Source of the DNA: CBDFKJ01 sp965248805
GTDB taxonomy: Bacteria; Pseudomonadota; Alphaproteobacteria; UBA6615
Assembly (NCBI GenBank): GCA_965248805.1
Contig: CBDFKJ010000007.1
Span: 310,001 to 374,000, forward strand
Length of the DNA: 64,000 nt
Reading direction: 5' to 3'
Part shown: piece by piece, positions 55,062 to 64,000 of the stretch
Position numbering within the stretch: position 1 is the stretch's first letter
How the letters are laid out: the number at the start of each line of letters is the position of its first letter
Translations under genes and position numbers: made by a program
Notes under the pieces: model-generated
Databases searched by the model: none
Told to the model about the DNA's origin: nothing
Seen by the model: the letters and a program-made list of their open reading frames with translations, nothing else

Positions 55062-55690
55062 GGTGGCGGATGCTGCCGAAGGACTTCCCGCCCTGGCAGA
55101 CGGTGTACTGGTGGTTCCGGCGCTTCGTGCGCCTGATGCTGTTCCAGACGATCCACGACATCGCCTTGATGATGGACAGCGAGCGGACTGGCCGCGAGGC
55201 CAGCCCGAGCGCCGGCGTGGTCAACAGCCAGACGGTCAAGGCCCCCGCGCCGGGGGCGCAGAGGGGCTACGACGCGGCCAAGAAGACGGTCGGCCGCAAG
55301 CGCCATGTCGTGGTCGACACCGACGATCGGCTGCTGATGGTCAACCTGACGCCGGCCGACATCTCCGACAGTGCCGGCGCGCAGATGATCCTCGACGCCA
55401 TCGGCAAGCGCTGGCCGTGGCTCAAGCTCCTGTTCGCCGACGGCGCCTACGACCTCACCCAACTGATCGACAAGGCGGCCTTCCTCGACTTCGTCATAGA
55501 GGTGGTGCGCCGCATCGACGACGAGTCCGGCTTCAAAGTCGTGCCGCGGCGCTGGGTGGTCGAACGGACCTTCGGCTGGCTCACCCGGTGGCGGCGGCTG
55601 GTCCGCGATTGCGAGCAGCGCCTCGATGTCTCCGAGGCCATGATCCACGTCGCATTGGGAAGCCTGATGCTACGCCGGATCAGCCATTGA
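55062..55690 (+). pseudogene. IS5-family transposase, N-terminally truncated
   Basis: Starts mid-domain at RWRMLPKDFPPWQTVYWWFR, then MMDSERTGREASPSAGVVNS, AKKTVGRKRHVVVDTDDRLL, LKLLFADGAYDLTQLIDKAA and RRWVVERTFGWLTRWRRLVR, ending ...LRRISH. DDE residues are partly present. The first 50 or so codons are lost at the junction with the IS21 right end. A longer upstream frame is not part of the gene. The next 170 bp hold no gene. Confidence 0.82.
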
Positions 55691-55864
55691 TGCCATTCTC
55701 AAACGGACTCTTAGGATACTCCCAAGACGTGCAAGGACCATTGTCCCAAGTGCGGAGAGGATTCAACGCGGAAATTGTCACATCGCATTCGGAACATCAT
55801 GACTATGAGGCGGCGATATGGACGATCGATACATACCAATACGTATTCACGCGATGGTTGCCGC

Positions 55865-56605
55865 TCAGAGCCCGAACCTGAGACTGACGCCCACGTAATG
55901 CCCGTGCTGTTCGGCGTCGAGATCGGTTCCTGTCAGCGATCCCGTAAAGGTCGCGTTCTCGGTTTCGAAGTACCGGTAATCCAGGCTGACAATGACCGGC
56001 CGTTCACCGGAGCCGCCGATCTCGTAACCTACGCCGATACCGATCTTGTAGGTGAACACGGTGTCTTTGTCATCGAGGAGCGTCGCGCCGGTGGCCTCCG
56101 ACTTCGCCTTGGCCGAAAGACGAGCTAGTCCGAAGCCCCCACCGACATAGGGCTTCCAACCGCCGTCCAGGTCGAAATCGTAGTACAGGTTTGCCATGAG
56201 CGTAACCGCCGAAATGTCCCCCTCGAAGGCTTGACGCCCCGTCAAGGCCGCCGCAGGAGCGCCCGACGGGAGAAGAACGACAAGGCTGCCGGGCGTTCGC
56301 ACGGTCGCATCTCCAAGGTCGTTCTTGCGATAGCCGAGTTCGCCTTCGACGCGCCAGCCGTTGGCAAAGCTGTAACCGACCGCGCTGCTTATGGCGACCC
56401 CGTTTTCGAACTCCGCCGTGGCGTCGAGTGGAGACGAGTATTGCTGGGTCGTGTGACCCTTGATGTTGGTGTCGTTCACGAACGCGAGACCGCCGCCGAT
56501 GCCAACATAGAACCCTTCATCCGCAATGGCACCGGTTGACAGGACAACGCTTATGACCGTGGCGACGGCGAGCTGTTGGAATTTTCTTTTCACATTTCCT
56601 CTCAT
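55865..56605 (-). CDS. Outer-membrane beta-barrel protein (Omp25/RopB-like)
   Basis: About 246 residues from ATG 56605; a GTG at 56593 with better spacing to AGAGG is an alternative. A signal peptide (QQLAVATVISVVLSTGAIA) is followed by DEGFYVGIGGGLAFVND, GYSFANGWRVEGELGYRKND, LMANLYYDFDLDGGWKPYVG and GGFGLARLSAKAKSEATGA, and it ends HGHYVGVSLRFGL with a terminal aromatic/Leu signature. This is an eight-strand OMP_b-brl-type porin-like surface protein. Complete; an upstream in-frame extension is accidental. Confidence 0.85.
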   Translation of the reverse strand: MRGNVKRKFQQLAVATVISVVLSTGAIADEGFYVGIGGGLAFVNDTNIKGHTTQQYSSPLDATAEFENGVAISSAVGYSFANGWRVEGELGYRKNDLGDATVRTPGSLVVLLPSGAPAAALTGRQAFEGDISAVTLMANLYYDFDLDGGWKPYVGGGFGLARLSAKAKSEATGATLLDDKDTVFTYKIGIGVGYEIGGSGERPVIVSLDYRYFETENATFTGSLTGTDLDAEQHGHYVGVSLRFGL

Positions 56606-56779
56606 CCGACATTCCCCAGATTTGGACCCCGGTTTGTGAAGCGACAGTAGCTCCGATTGCCTACCGAGGCAAATTTGAGGGCGGTGCGGGACGGTATTCG
56701 CCTGGAATTGGTGGGAATCGCCGTGAGCACCGCGATCCCAGCCCGCTGGTGGCGTCGTTTGTGGTCTGCAAAGCGCAAG

Positions 56780-57135
56780 TCTCCCGTTGTCTGTTGCAGC
56801 ATCGGCATCAGGCTCCGCCTCACCCTGGCCTTTGGCATACATGACACCGAGGAAGAATTGGGCGTGGGCCTGCCCGTCCTTGAGCTCGATCAGGGGCTCG
56901 TCGGCGAGCTCCACGGTCTCGAGCCTGAAGGCGTGGTCGCCTTCCCAGAGATGCTCGATGATCGGCTCGGCCTGGTCCTCGCCGATGCCGGCGCGCTCCG
57001 CGAGACGCTCCGCGTCGCCCCTGCGGAGGATCGGCGACAATTCCTCCGGCGCCAGGTTGGCGGCGATCTGCGTCACGATCTGGCCGTACTTGGTGCGACG
57101 GGCACTTATCTGCTGGTGATCGCCTCGATAATTGT
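56780..57135 (-). pseudogene. Sel1-repeat-like protein fragment
   Basis: Minus-strand reading TQIAANLAPEELSPILRRGD, AERLAERAGIGEDQAEPIIE, then ELKDGQAHAQFFLGVMYAKG. The last block is one Sel1-like repeat; the earlier part is not recognised. It has no clear start and no natural end, and is bounded by an istA fragment. Confidence 0.45.
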
Positions 57136-57171
57136 GCGGTTATTGGGCGGCTTTCTGGCAAGCTGGTCCTG

Positions 57172-57576
57172 ACAGGTCGTGCACCTTCGGGATCGGCACC
57201 ATGAACCGGCGCCGCGCCGTCTTCACCAGGGCTTCGACCTTCCCCTTGTCGTTGCTCTTGCCGAGCCGGCCGAAACGGTCGCGGAATAGGTAGTGCGAAT
57301 GCAGATGCGTGAACGCCTGCGTCCTGCGACGCGTGCCGTCGCCCAGGATCCGTGCCACCGCCAGGGTCGTGTTAATCGAGCGTGGAACCCCGCCGAGGAA
57401 GGCGAAGGCGCTGACATGGTCGTCCAGAAAGGCCTCCGTCGTCTCGCGGGGATAGACCTTCACGAACCAGACATAGGAATGGAGCAGGATCAAGCAGAAG
57501 AAGGCGACCTTCTCCCGCCGGCCCCCGATCTCAACCGTCGCCTCGCCGAAGTAGACCTGGACATGTTCAGGTGCAA
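57172..57576 (-). pseudogene. istA: istA internal fragment (third copy)
   Basis: Minus strand: VQVYFGEATVEIGGRREKVA, FFCLILLHSYVWFVKVYPRE, RILGDGTRRRTQAFTHLHSH, DKGKVEALVKTARRRFMVPI. It lacks LYD in the RSI-NTT block (9-base deletion) relative to the 52.9 kb copy. Bounded on both sides by other IS debris. Confidence 0.85.
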
Positions 57577-57580
57577 AGGG

Positions 57581-59013
57581 CTTAACAGCCCGTTGAAGAA
57601 GACTGAGTTGATGAAGCATCGGGCGTGATAACAATGGCGGCGGCGAGACCCGGCGCCGGGGGGTTATTGAGGGCGAGGATAATGATCAGCGATTGTTCCT
57701 GTCGCAAGACAAGCAGCAGGACCGCCAAGCCCTTGGCCGCAGCCTCTCGCGGGGTCCCGGCGCCGATCAACTGGCGCAATAGGACGCCCAGGTTGTGTCC
57801 GGCGACGTGGATCAGATAGCGCTTGCCGACGTTCTCGCGCCCGCGCAGCCAAGTGCGGCGCATGCCGCCGCGATCGAGGACCTGGGCGAAGCCCCGCTCG
57901 ACCACTTCGGCGCGGAGTTTGAACGCGGCCTTCGCCACGCCCGACAGCAATCGGTTGCGGTTGTTGTAAACGGCCCGCCGAGCGGCGTCGTCGCCGTGCC
58001 AGCGCGAGAGCCCCTTGCCCTTCGGTTCGGCGATGCGGGTCGTCCAGGCGCCGTCGGCAAGGGACTTCAGCACCTCGCGGCCGAAGTAGCCTTTGTCGGT
58101 CACCAGCTCCGCCGGTTCGTCGGCCGTCGGCGCTGCGCCCACAGCCGCCAGCTTGGCCTCGGCTGACGTCAACGTTGTCGGCAGGGTGGTCGTGTCGCCC
58201 TGATCGGCCGGATACAGCTCGGCCGCGATCACCGCCCCGGTGTCGAGGTCGACCGCGTGTTCGGGCTTGTAGGCCAGATGCGTCGTGCCGTCCTTCATCC
58301 TGGCGATTTTGGCCTCCGCGTCGAGACCCAGTCCGCATTGGAGAGTTTCTTGCCCTTGCGCCGCCGATCCATCTGCGCCAAGTCATTCGCCGCGGTCTCG
58401 ATCCCGCTGTCGGCGGCCATGCGCTGCAGCATCTGGCGATAGCTTTCGCCGCTGTCGCGGCGCACGATCGAGCGCAGCGCCGCGTTCGCCTCCATGGTCG
58501 AAGCATCGACCCCAATCCGCTCGCCCCTGACCAGGCCGTGCTCGCCAAGAACGTCCAGCACCCAGGCGAACACTGCCTCATGCACCGCGTGCGGCTGCGG
58601 ATCGTGCTCAACGACGAGTGGTCAGGCACACGTGCGCGCGCCTCCAGGCGCAAGAACTCACGCAGCGACAAGCTGTCGGCGCACCGCCACTCCAACGCCC
58701 GCTCACTGTCGAGGCCTTCGAAGTAGCCGACCAGGTGCATCCGGAAGTAACGCCCCGGTGGGATTCCCGGACGTCCGATCCCTGGCGCGTAATAGGGCTC
58801 ACACAGGTCCTCGGCGAACGCATCGAAACCGGCATCGACCAGCCAGCTGGTCGTAAAACACGTGGCCGGGCGAGCGAGGCATCTCTGCCCAACTGACCAT
58901 CAAGTCCACCTGTCGATCCCCTTGTCGTCCCAACGCCATGACGAAGCTCCCGACTCGAACCATGCCCTCGTCACAGAGTCAGATGGCCGCGACTTTTTCA
59001 ACGGGCTGTTAAG
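57581..59013 (-). mobile_element. IS1182-like DDE element, second type (1433 bp)
   Basis: Ends CTTAACAGCCCGTTGAAGAAG-like and CTTAACAGCCCGTTGAAAAAG (inverted at 59013). A relative of the element at 15.1 kb. Its right end shares 13 bp with the MITE-like element at 7.6 kb. No target duplication is visible. Confidence 0.82.
57582..58940 (-). pseudogene. DDE transposase with several frameshifts
   Basis: Starts MALGRQGDRQVDLMVSWAEM; an 11-base deletion after YDQL shifts the frame. The frame shifts again after VPDHSSLSTIRSR (also in the 43.2 kb fragment) and near 58300 before MKDGTTHLAYKPEHAVDLDT. Further blocks are GVDASTMEANAALRSIVRRD, VTDKGYFGREVLKSLADGA, VVERGFAQVLDRGGMRRTWL. Nonfunctional. 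Confidence 0.85.
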
Positions 59014-59077
59014 GGTGGATTTATTGGACACTAACCCGCTGCGTTGATCGGCGGCTACTGGGCCGCCCACATTTGTT

Positions 59078-59322
59078 TGCCGGCTTACCGGATCATCTTC
59101 GAAAGCTTTCGGCGACGGGTGATCCGTTGGAGGTGCTGGCAAAGGTCGTCGACTTCAAGATTTTCCGCGCGCCGCTTGAGGCGGCGCTGGGCTATTCGGA
59201 CGGATCGAAAGGTGGCCGCCCGGTCTACGATGCGGTGGCGATGCTCAAGGTTCTGATCCTGGCCGCGCGGCACACGGTGAGTGACGAGCGGATGGAGTTT
59301 CTGATCCGCGATCGCTTGAGCT
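59078..59322 (+). mobile_element. Internal fragment of the IS5 element (as at 36.2 and 46.1 kb)
   Basis: Encodes LPDHLRKLSATGDPLEVLAK, VVDFKIFRAPLEAALGYSDG, TVSDERMEFLIRDRLS; closest to copy 2 (KIFRAP). Both ends are lost. It joins at 59322 to another IS fragment. Confidence 0.85.
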
Positions 59323-59464
59323 GCCGGTCGAAAAACGCGTGTCCAGGCGAACGCGGCAGCAAATGGCGAAGGAGAGTGGCGTCGAAACGCCGACGATCGA
59401 CGACCTCGTCCGGCTCGATCGCCGGCGGAAGGGCAAGAAGCTTTCGAACAAGGATTGGACGAGC
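59323..59464. mobile_element. Two small fragments of the 15.1 kb IS1182-like element in opposite orientation
   Basis: 59323-59356 matches about 15230-15265 inverted (encodes RSPGHAFSDR on the minus strand). 59357-59464 matches about 15690-15795 directly (AKESGVETPTIDDLVRLDRR on the plus strand). A double rearrangement is needed to explain this. Confidence 0.75.
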
Positions 59465-59633
59465 CACGCCGCAGGTCGCCAGTACAGGTCACCGTCGTAC
59501 CGCTGACGGTGCACTGGGGGGATGTCGGTGTGGCCGGCTCCGCCTGCGCAGCGAGCCCGCCGCCGAAGACCATCGCAGCCGCAGCCGCGGCAGCCACCGT
59601 GACGGCGTCGCTGCTGTCCTTGACGTACGGCAT
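59465..59633 (-). pseudogene. Autotransporter-like signal peptide remnant
   Basis: From ATG 59633: VTVAAAAAAAMVFGGGLAAQ then AEPATPTSPQCTVSGTTVTC. The signal peptide closely resembles that of the autotransporter at 34.8 kb, so a second gene of that family once lay here. Only 55 codons remain. Confidence 0.6.
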
Positions 59634-59667
59634 GCGCCGGTAGTCAGCCATCCGCGAAGCCGGGACG

Positions 59668-60630
59668 CTACTGCAGCCAGGGATCGACCTTGCTCCGATT
59701 ATCAACAACCCATTGTCGAGCGAATTCGACCGGATCCCGCTTTTCGATCACAAGCGCATGGACCATTCGCGATGCCGTATCCGTGTCAAGCGCCACCTTG
59801 GACAAAAGAGCAGCGGCAGCCGGGTGGGATGTTTCCAGTTCGGCTGCGTAATGGATATGCAGGCGCGTCAAGTCCCAGGCGACCGCAGCCTCCGATTTCT
59901 CTAGCCATTGGGGATCGTCAGCTGGGGGGATCACGCGCCATTTGGCCGGATCGTGTTCGGGCTCTTCGAGAACGACAAGATCATGCACCGCGAACAAGTG
60001 CCAGGGCGTATAACAGTAGAAGACGATATTCCGGTTGCCGGCGACCGCCGCGTCAACCTCGGCTGCCGCCACATCCTCATCCATGACTATCAGAGCCATG
60101 GTCCGGTCGTAACCGTAGGACCTTGCGCGCACCCTCTCGACCGCGGTCGAGGCGAACGCCTCGGCCCCGATCCATATTTCGCCCTTGCCGTCGCCATCGG
60201 TATCGAAGTTGCGAGCCATGGCTGGATCGCTCAGCGCCGCCAGCTTCCCGATGCCCGTGCGCGCAACGGTGCCTCTGGTGACACAAATCCCTTGGCTCGA
60301 AAGCACGCCGGTCGGGTGCGCTCGGACGGTGTGCTTGTTCTCCACGAACGTCCTGTGCAAATCGATCTGGTTCGGCAGCCAGACTTCCGGATGCACATGC
60401 ATGTCGCCGACGTCCATCGCCTTGAAAATGGCCGCGCTGGCGCCAGGCCGCAGCTCGACTTCCAGGCCCAGCCTATCCTCGATCACCGTTTTCAACACAT
60501 GAGCCATGGCCTCGGCCGACGCCCAGCCCGGCAAGCCGATCACGATATCGGCGCCCCGCGCCGGGCTCGCGGAAAGACCGAGCGCGACCAGACACGCCAA
60601 GGCAATGAGCGATGATCTCGGCGATTTCAC
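59668..60630 (-). CDS. Glycine betaine/choline-type ABC transporter substrate-binding protein
   Basis: About 320 residues from GTG 60630 (GGGAAG upstream); longer starts exist. A signal peptide (SLIALACLVALGLSASPARG) is followed by ADIVIGLPGWASAEAMAHVL, LRPGASAAIFKAMDVGDMHV, HPEVWLPNQIDLHRTFV, GAEAFASTAVERVRARSYGY, FYCYTPWHLFAVHDLVVLEE. The pattern matches OpuAC/ProX-type binding proteins for quaternary amines in the periplasm. Substrate is not certain. The cognate permease and ATPase are absent here. Confidence 0.85.
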   Translation of the reverse strand: MKSPRSSLIALACLVALGLSASPARGADIVIGLPGWASAEAMAHVLKTVIEDRLGLEVELRPGASAAIFKAMDVGDMHVHPEVWLPNQIDLHRTFVENKHTVRAHPTGVLSSQGICVTRGTVARTGIGKLAALSDPAMARNFDTDGDGKGEIWIGAEAFASTAVERVRARSYGYDRTMALIVMDEDVAAAEVDAAVAGNRNIVFYCYTPWHLFAVHDLVVLEEPEHDPAKWRVIPPADDPQWLEKSEAAVAWDLTRLHIHYAAELETSHPAAAALLSKVALDTDTASRMVHALVIEKRDPVEFARQWVVDNRSKVDPWLQ

Positions 60631-60730
60631 ATCCGACTTCCCGCGACGGACCCGTCCGTCCGGTCGCGCGCCACCCAGGGCCCGCCTCGGACGAACAATA
60701 CTCTGGCGCCCTTCACCCACGCAACGAGCA

Positions 60731-61150
60731 CCCCGCCTTCGGCGCGAAAACTAGGCCGCCTTGCCGACAAGCCCGCGGCAAGGCGCCCGGTTCAATCGTC
60801 CGGCCCAAAGGAAAACGACCTGACATAGCCCAGAGTGCCCTATTCCGCGACCTCGAATTGGTTCTCTGCGCTTCCAAGCTCAACTCCGGTGCCGACAAAC
60901 CACGGAGTCTCGATAAATTCCTCGTTCCTCGTTCCCAAAAACCTGTCATTGCCGTGCACCGCATCAATGGCGCCATCCGAGCCGCATATCACAGCTTGGC
61001 GTTGAGACCGGTGGCACCGCTCTTTTCGAACCTCCACGCTCCGGGCCACGCGTCCCTCTCGTGCGCCCGGGTCTCGTCGTTCGGCCTCTCGTGCGCCCGG
61101 ATCTCGCCGCCGAACAGCACTACCATCGCGTCCGCCAACCGGCCCATCAT
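60731..61150 (-). other. Phage-side remnant downstream of the terminase
   Basis: An ATG at 61150 overlaps the terminase stop (ATGA) and opens a frame GRLADAMVVLFGGEIRAHER that stops after about 52 codons, where a portal protein gene would be expected. A 20-bp-type direct repeat (CTCTCGTGCGCCCGG) occurs twice near 61055-61105. Beyond, to 60731, nothing is recognised. Confidence 0.4.
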
Positions 61151-62922
61151 CAGATCACCCGCAGGCCGCGCGTCTGATAGACGCTCGGCGGCGGCACCAG
61201 CGAATCCGCATGGCAGGCCGCGCCGATGGCTTCCACCAACGCCACCGCGCCGTCGATCCGCCCCGACGACTTGCGCGTGTCAAAGCGACGGTCAGTCGGC
61301 TCGATCGAGCTCGGGACGCAGTTCGCGCTGGCAACGCACCAGTTCATGACCGGGTTCTCGTGGATGCGCAGCCGCTGCTCGATCAATGCCGCCTCCGTTT
61401 CCTCGATCGATCCCGGCATCCAGAGCCCGGTCTTCTGCGCCCTGTAGAACCCCTGGCCGTGCTCGACCAGCGGCACCGTCGCGCCCGACTTGTCGAGCTC
61501 GGCCGCCAGCAGTTCCAGCTTGGCCCGGTCATAGGCGATGGCCCTCACGTCGAAGCGAAGACAGACATCGACGATCAGACGCGCCGCATGCTCGTAGTCG
61601 ATCACCTTGCCCGGCGGCGCGAACAGATGGCCTTCGTCGCGCCATTGCTGGTAGCGCGGCGTCATGTTGTCGCGGTCCTGAAGCTCCAGCAGCCGGTCGC
61701 CCGGCATCCAGAAGAACGAGAATACGTCCCACTTCCGGTGCCCGGTCTCGAACGCCAGCACCAGCGCCGTCAGATCGCTCGATATCGCGAGGTCGAGGCC
61801 GCCATAGCAGGGCAAGCCCTCATACTCCGAGATATCCAGCGCCGCCTGCGCCGGGAACCAGATCTCAGGCGGCAGCCAGCCCTCGGCCGATTCCGTCCAT
61901 TCGCAGAAGTTGAGGCGCCTGACCACGTACTGCTTCGACGGGATGCCGCGCGCCGCCTGCACCTGATCGCGCAGATAGTCGTAGCCCGGCACCCCCGGCA
62001 GGCTCGGGTTGGCCTTGATCCAGCAGCCTTCGTCCTTGAACGGATCGTCGCCGTCATCGAGCGCGCACACGTAGCCGAAGAAACTGTCGTCTTCGAGCGT
62101 TCCCGCGGCGATCTTGCAGGCGTAGTCGTGGTACTCTCAACAGACTGTCTCGCGGTCGGAGCCGCTGTTGGTGATCATGAACGTCAACGGCTGCCTGCGG
62201 TGTTTCACTCCGGCGTCGAGGAACTCGACCGTCGCGTTGGTCGGGTGCTCGTGGATCTCGTCGAGCAGCGCGCAGTGCGGCTTCGGCCCCGACTTGCCCC
62301 GCCCCTGACGCTCCGACGAGATCGGCTGGAACCACGAGCGCGTGGCCAGGTAGTCGATCCGGGTCTTGCGCTTTTCGCCGTGGACCTGCAGCCGGGCGCT
62401 CAGTTCAGGCGACTGCTCGACCATCGCCACCGCATCGCGGAACAGGATCTCGGCCTGGGCCTGGTTGTAGGCCGCCGAGTACACCTCGGCCCGGATCTCG
62501 CCATCGGCGCACAGCATCAGCAGACCGACGCCGCCGGCGAGCGGCGACTTGCCGCAGCCCTTGCCGGCCTCGATGTAGACCCGGCGAAAGCGCCTGGTGC
62601 CGTCGCCGCGCTTCCAGCCGAACACCGAGCCGACGACGAAGCACTGCCAGGGCAGGAGCTCGAACGGCCGGCCCTCGTACTCCCCGCTGTTGAGCCGCAG
62701 CACCACCCGGAAGAACCGGATCGCCCGGTCGGCCGCACCGACGTCCCAGACCAGCCCGCGCGCCTGTCCCTCCTTCCGGTCCCGCAGGTGGCGCGCGCAG
62801 GCCGCCCGGACATGAGGGCCGGCGGCGATCGGCTTGCGCTTGCGCGTGACCGCGCGCGCGTAGGCCGTGACCGGATCAGTGCTCGAAGAACTCCGTGGCC
62901 TCGGACTGTTCCTGCGCGGCAC
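61150..62922 (-). pseudogene. Phage terminase large subunit with in-frame stop
   Basis: Reads AIRFFRVVLRLNSGEYEGRP, FELLPWQCFVVGSVFGW, ATPase motif VYIEAGKGCGKSPLAGGVGL, Walker B region CALLDEIHEHPTNATVEFLD, ITNSGSDRETVC, then a TGA at 62137-62139 where relatives have Trp, then EYHDYACKIAAGTLEDDSFF and nuclease-domain blocks YGGLDLAISSDLTALVLAFE, VRAIAYDRAKLELLAAELDK. The frame is the same on both sides, so one base change (TGG to TGA) accounts for the break. The intact protein packages phage DNA. The start is uncertain (GTG 62922 overlaps the small subunit). Confidence 0.85.
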
Positions 62923-63304
62923 CGTAGCCCTTTCTCGCCGAAGGCGCCTGCGACCGCGCCAGGCTGACCAGGTTGAGCCCCATGTCGGCCGCCGCCTTCA
63001 TCATCGTTTCGCGGGCCTTGTTGCGGATCGACAACCACGGATTCTGGATCGGAAAGTCGGACGGTGACTTGATGATCTTGCCGGTTCCCTCCAGATGCTC
63101 GCTGGCTTCACGCCAGTCCGCGAACGCCTCGGCGTAGATCGCGAGCTCGGACACGAACAGGTCGGACCACTGGTCCAGGCGCGTGAGCAGGCGGGCCACA
63201 CGGACATATTCCTTGCGCGCCGCTCCGCTCAGATAATCCGGGACGATGACGTCCTGGTTGTGGACCAGTGTGATGTGGCCAGTCTTCGGCTTGCGTCCGC
63301 GCAC
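62876..63304 (-). CDS. Phage terminase small subunit (P27 family)
   Basis: About 142 residues from GTG 63304 (GGAG 7 nt upstream), giving the usual opening RGRKPKTGHITLVHNQDVIV. Other blocks: EYVRVARLLTRLDQWSDLFV, YAEAFADWREASEHLEGTGK, PWLSIRNKARETMMKAAADM, GLNLVSLARSQ. These are typical of the P27 small terminase, which recognises phage DNA and hands it to the large subunit. The 3' end overlaps the large-subunit gene. Upstream only 130 bp remain before an IS630 copy. Confidence 0.88.
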   Translation of the reverse strand: MRGRKPKTGHITLVHNQDVIVPDYLSGAARKEYVRVARLLTRLDQWSDLFVSELAIYAEAFADWREASEHLEGTGKIIKSPSDFPIQNPWLSIRNKARETMMKAAADMGLNLVSLARSQAPSARKGYGAAQEQSEATEFFEH

Positions 63305-63434
63305 CGTCGGTCTCCGCTTCAATCATGTTCGTCGATTCCGTGCCGCGCCCGGTCGTCGATCAGCGCACCCCCCCTAGTTAATTTCGTTCGCGAGACGAGA
63401 AACCTTGCACGCCGGTCTACGCGCCGACCGGCTC

Positions 63435-64000
63435 TAGTGGAGGGATCGGAACGAAAGAGTCCGAATTGGGATTCCGTATTTTGCTGTGGTATGCGCCCGG
63501 CAAGGCGCCGGTCCCGCTCGATCGTGTCGCCGAGATCGTGCGCCTGACGCAGCAACCGCCGCCGTTTGAGGCGACCCACTGGACGTTGCGCGCGATGGCC
63601 AGGGCGGCCGGTATTGCCGCCTCGACGGTGCAGGCGATCTGGAAGGCTCACGGTCTCAGCCCGCACCGCTGGCGCAACTTCAAGCTGTCGACCGACCCTG
63701 CCTTCGCCGAGAAACTCACCGATATCGTCGGCCTGTATGTCGACCCGCCGGCCCATGCGGTGGTGTTGTCGATCGATGAGAAGTCACAGATCCAGGCGCT
63801 CGACCGCCGGTCTGCCGATGAAGAAGGGACGCACCGGCACCATGACTACAAACGGCACGGCACGACCACGCTGTTTGCGGCGCTCAACGTTCTGGACGGA
63901 ACGGTGATCGGCCAGAACATGCAGCGCCACCGCCATCAGGAGTTCATCCGCTTCCTCAACCGCATCGAGCGCACGGTGCCGGCGGACAAGGCCATCCACG
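63435..64000 (+). mobile_element. IS630-family element, copy F (partial at window edge, intact class)
   Basis: Left TA at 63435-63436 inside CTAG. The sequence across the variable site (GGCACCATGACTACAAACGG) lacks the 7-bp duplication, as in copies B and C. Confidence 0.9.
63466..64000 (+). CDS. IS630-family transposase (partial at window edge)
   Basis: From TTG 63466; the frame is open to the edge with VLSIDEKSQIQALDRRSADE and GTHRHHDYKRHGTTTLFAAL. The His variant (GTHRHH) is shared with copy B only. The second Asp and the Glu lie beyond the window. Confidence 0.85.
   Translation, partial: MGFRILLWYAPGKAPVPLDRVAEIVRLTQQPPPFEATHWTLRAMARAAGIAASTVQAIWKAHGLSPHRWRNFKLSTDPAFAEKLTDIVGLYVDPPAHAVVLSIDEKSQIQALDRRSADEEGTHRHHDYKRHGTTTLFAALNVLDGTVIGQNMQRHRHQEFIRFLNRIERTVPADKAIH

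Noticed and set aside
54692..55690. 332-residue IS5 transposase starting inside IS21
   Set aside because: The first 120 codons are IS21 3' sequence in another frame. Only the part from about 55062 is transposase.
61055..61105. Short direct repeat near the terminase 3' end as a cos or att site
   Set aside because: Two imperfect 20-bp copies close together within a decayed frame. No second occurrence elsewhere supports a functional site.
61210..62967. 585-codon plus-strand frame opposite the terminase
   Set aside because: The terminase motifs on the minus strand are unambiguous. The plus frame is Arg/His-rich without any domain.
1..64000. CRISPR arrays or recognised anti-phage operons
   Set aside because: No regularly spaced repeats and no Cas, restriction, CBASS or retron genes were seen. 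The cyclases are class III signalling types, not CD-NTase family.

Overview
The window looks like part of an alphaproteobacterial chromosome. It has high GC, an urtABCDE-ureDABC urea uptake and urease locus, NtrC/sigma-54 style control of that locus, a lectin-like secreted protein and class III cyclases typical of the class. Genus cannot be told from the sequence alone.

Layout. (1) 1-7.3 kb, minus strand: an intact operon urtA-urtB-urtC-urtD-urtE-ureD-ureA-ureB-ureC (ureC runs off the edge), with a convincing sigma-54 -24/-12 promoter and an NtrC-like dyad upstream of urtA. Substrate capture, permease, two ATPases and the urease subunits together import urea and hydrolyse it as a nitrogen source. 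(2) 7.5-25 kb: an insertion-sequence (IS) graveyard with surviving islands: hspQ, a basic histone-H1-like gene, three class III nucleotide cyclase loci (one intact, one frameshifted, one split by an IS5-type element), a DUF427 gene split by an IS3 element and flanked by an IS1595 element, and an intact secreted lectin-like gene. (3) 25-34.7 kb: broken ABC substrate-binding genes, a hypothetical gene, a 3' fragment of an initiator tRNA (probable island attachment-site scar), an intact YbdK-type carboxylate-amine ligase, then IS21, IS1182 and IS256 elements. (4) 34.8-48 kb: an autotransporter pseudogene split by IS5, an IS21 remnant, an antitoxin with a truncated PIN toxin, a primase-helicase of phage/plasmid type split by IS630, chimeric IS fragments, an acyl-CoA synthetase remnant and a flippase gene split by a second copy of the same IS5. 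(5) 48-59.6 kb: small hypothetical genes, an ISXO2-like IS1595 element, IS110 debris, the second IS1182 copy, an IS21 with istA and istB in one reading frame, an outer-membrane barrel gene and more chimeric IS debris. (6) 59.6-64 kb: a glycine-betaine-type binding protein and a phage terminase pair, whose large subunit carries an in-frame stop.

About 25 IS copies or fragments from IS630, IS3, IS5, IS21, IS256, IS110, IS1182-like and IS1595 families are visible. Many have exact ends and target duplications, so several host genes can be rebuilt in silico. The most informative patterns are: all six IS630 copies sit in CTAG, which completes the transposase stop codon; a 7-bp tandem duplication divides the IS630 copies into intact and frameshifted classes that have both spread; the istA halves around the two IS1182 copies are exchanged, as expected after an inversion of about 19 kb; and a 148-bp MITE-like element with perfect 15-bp inverted repeats is present. 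I did not find a clear new defence or metabolic system. The window is best read as a genome segment under heavy IS expansion around a preserved urea operon.
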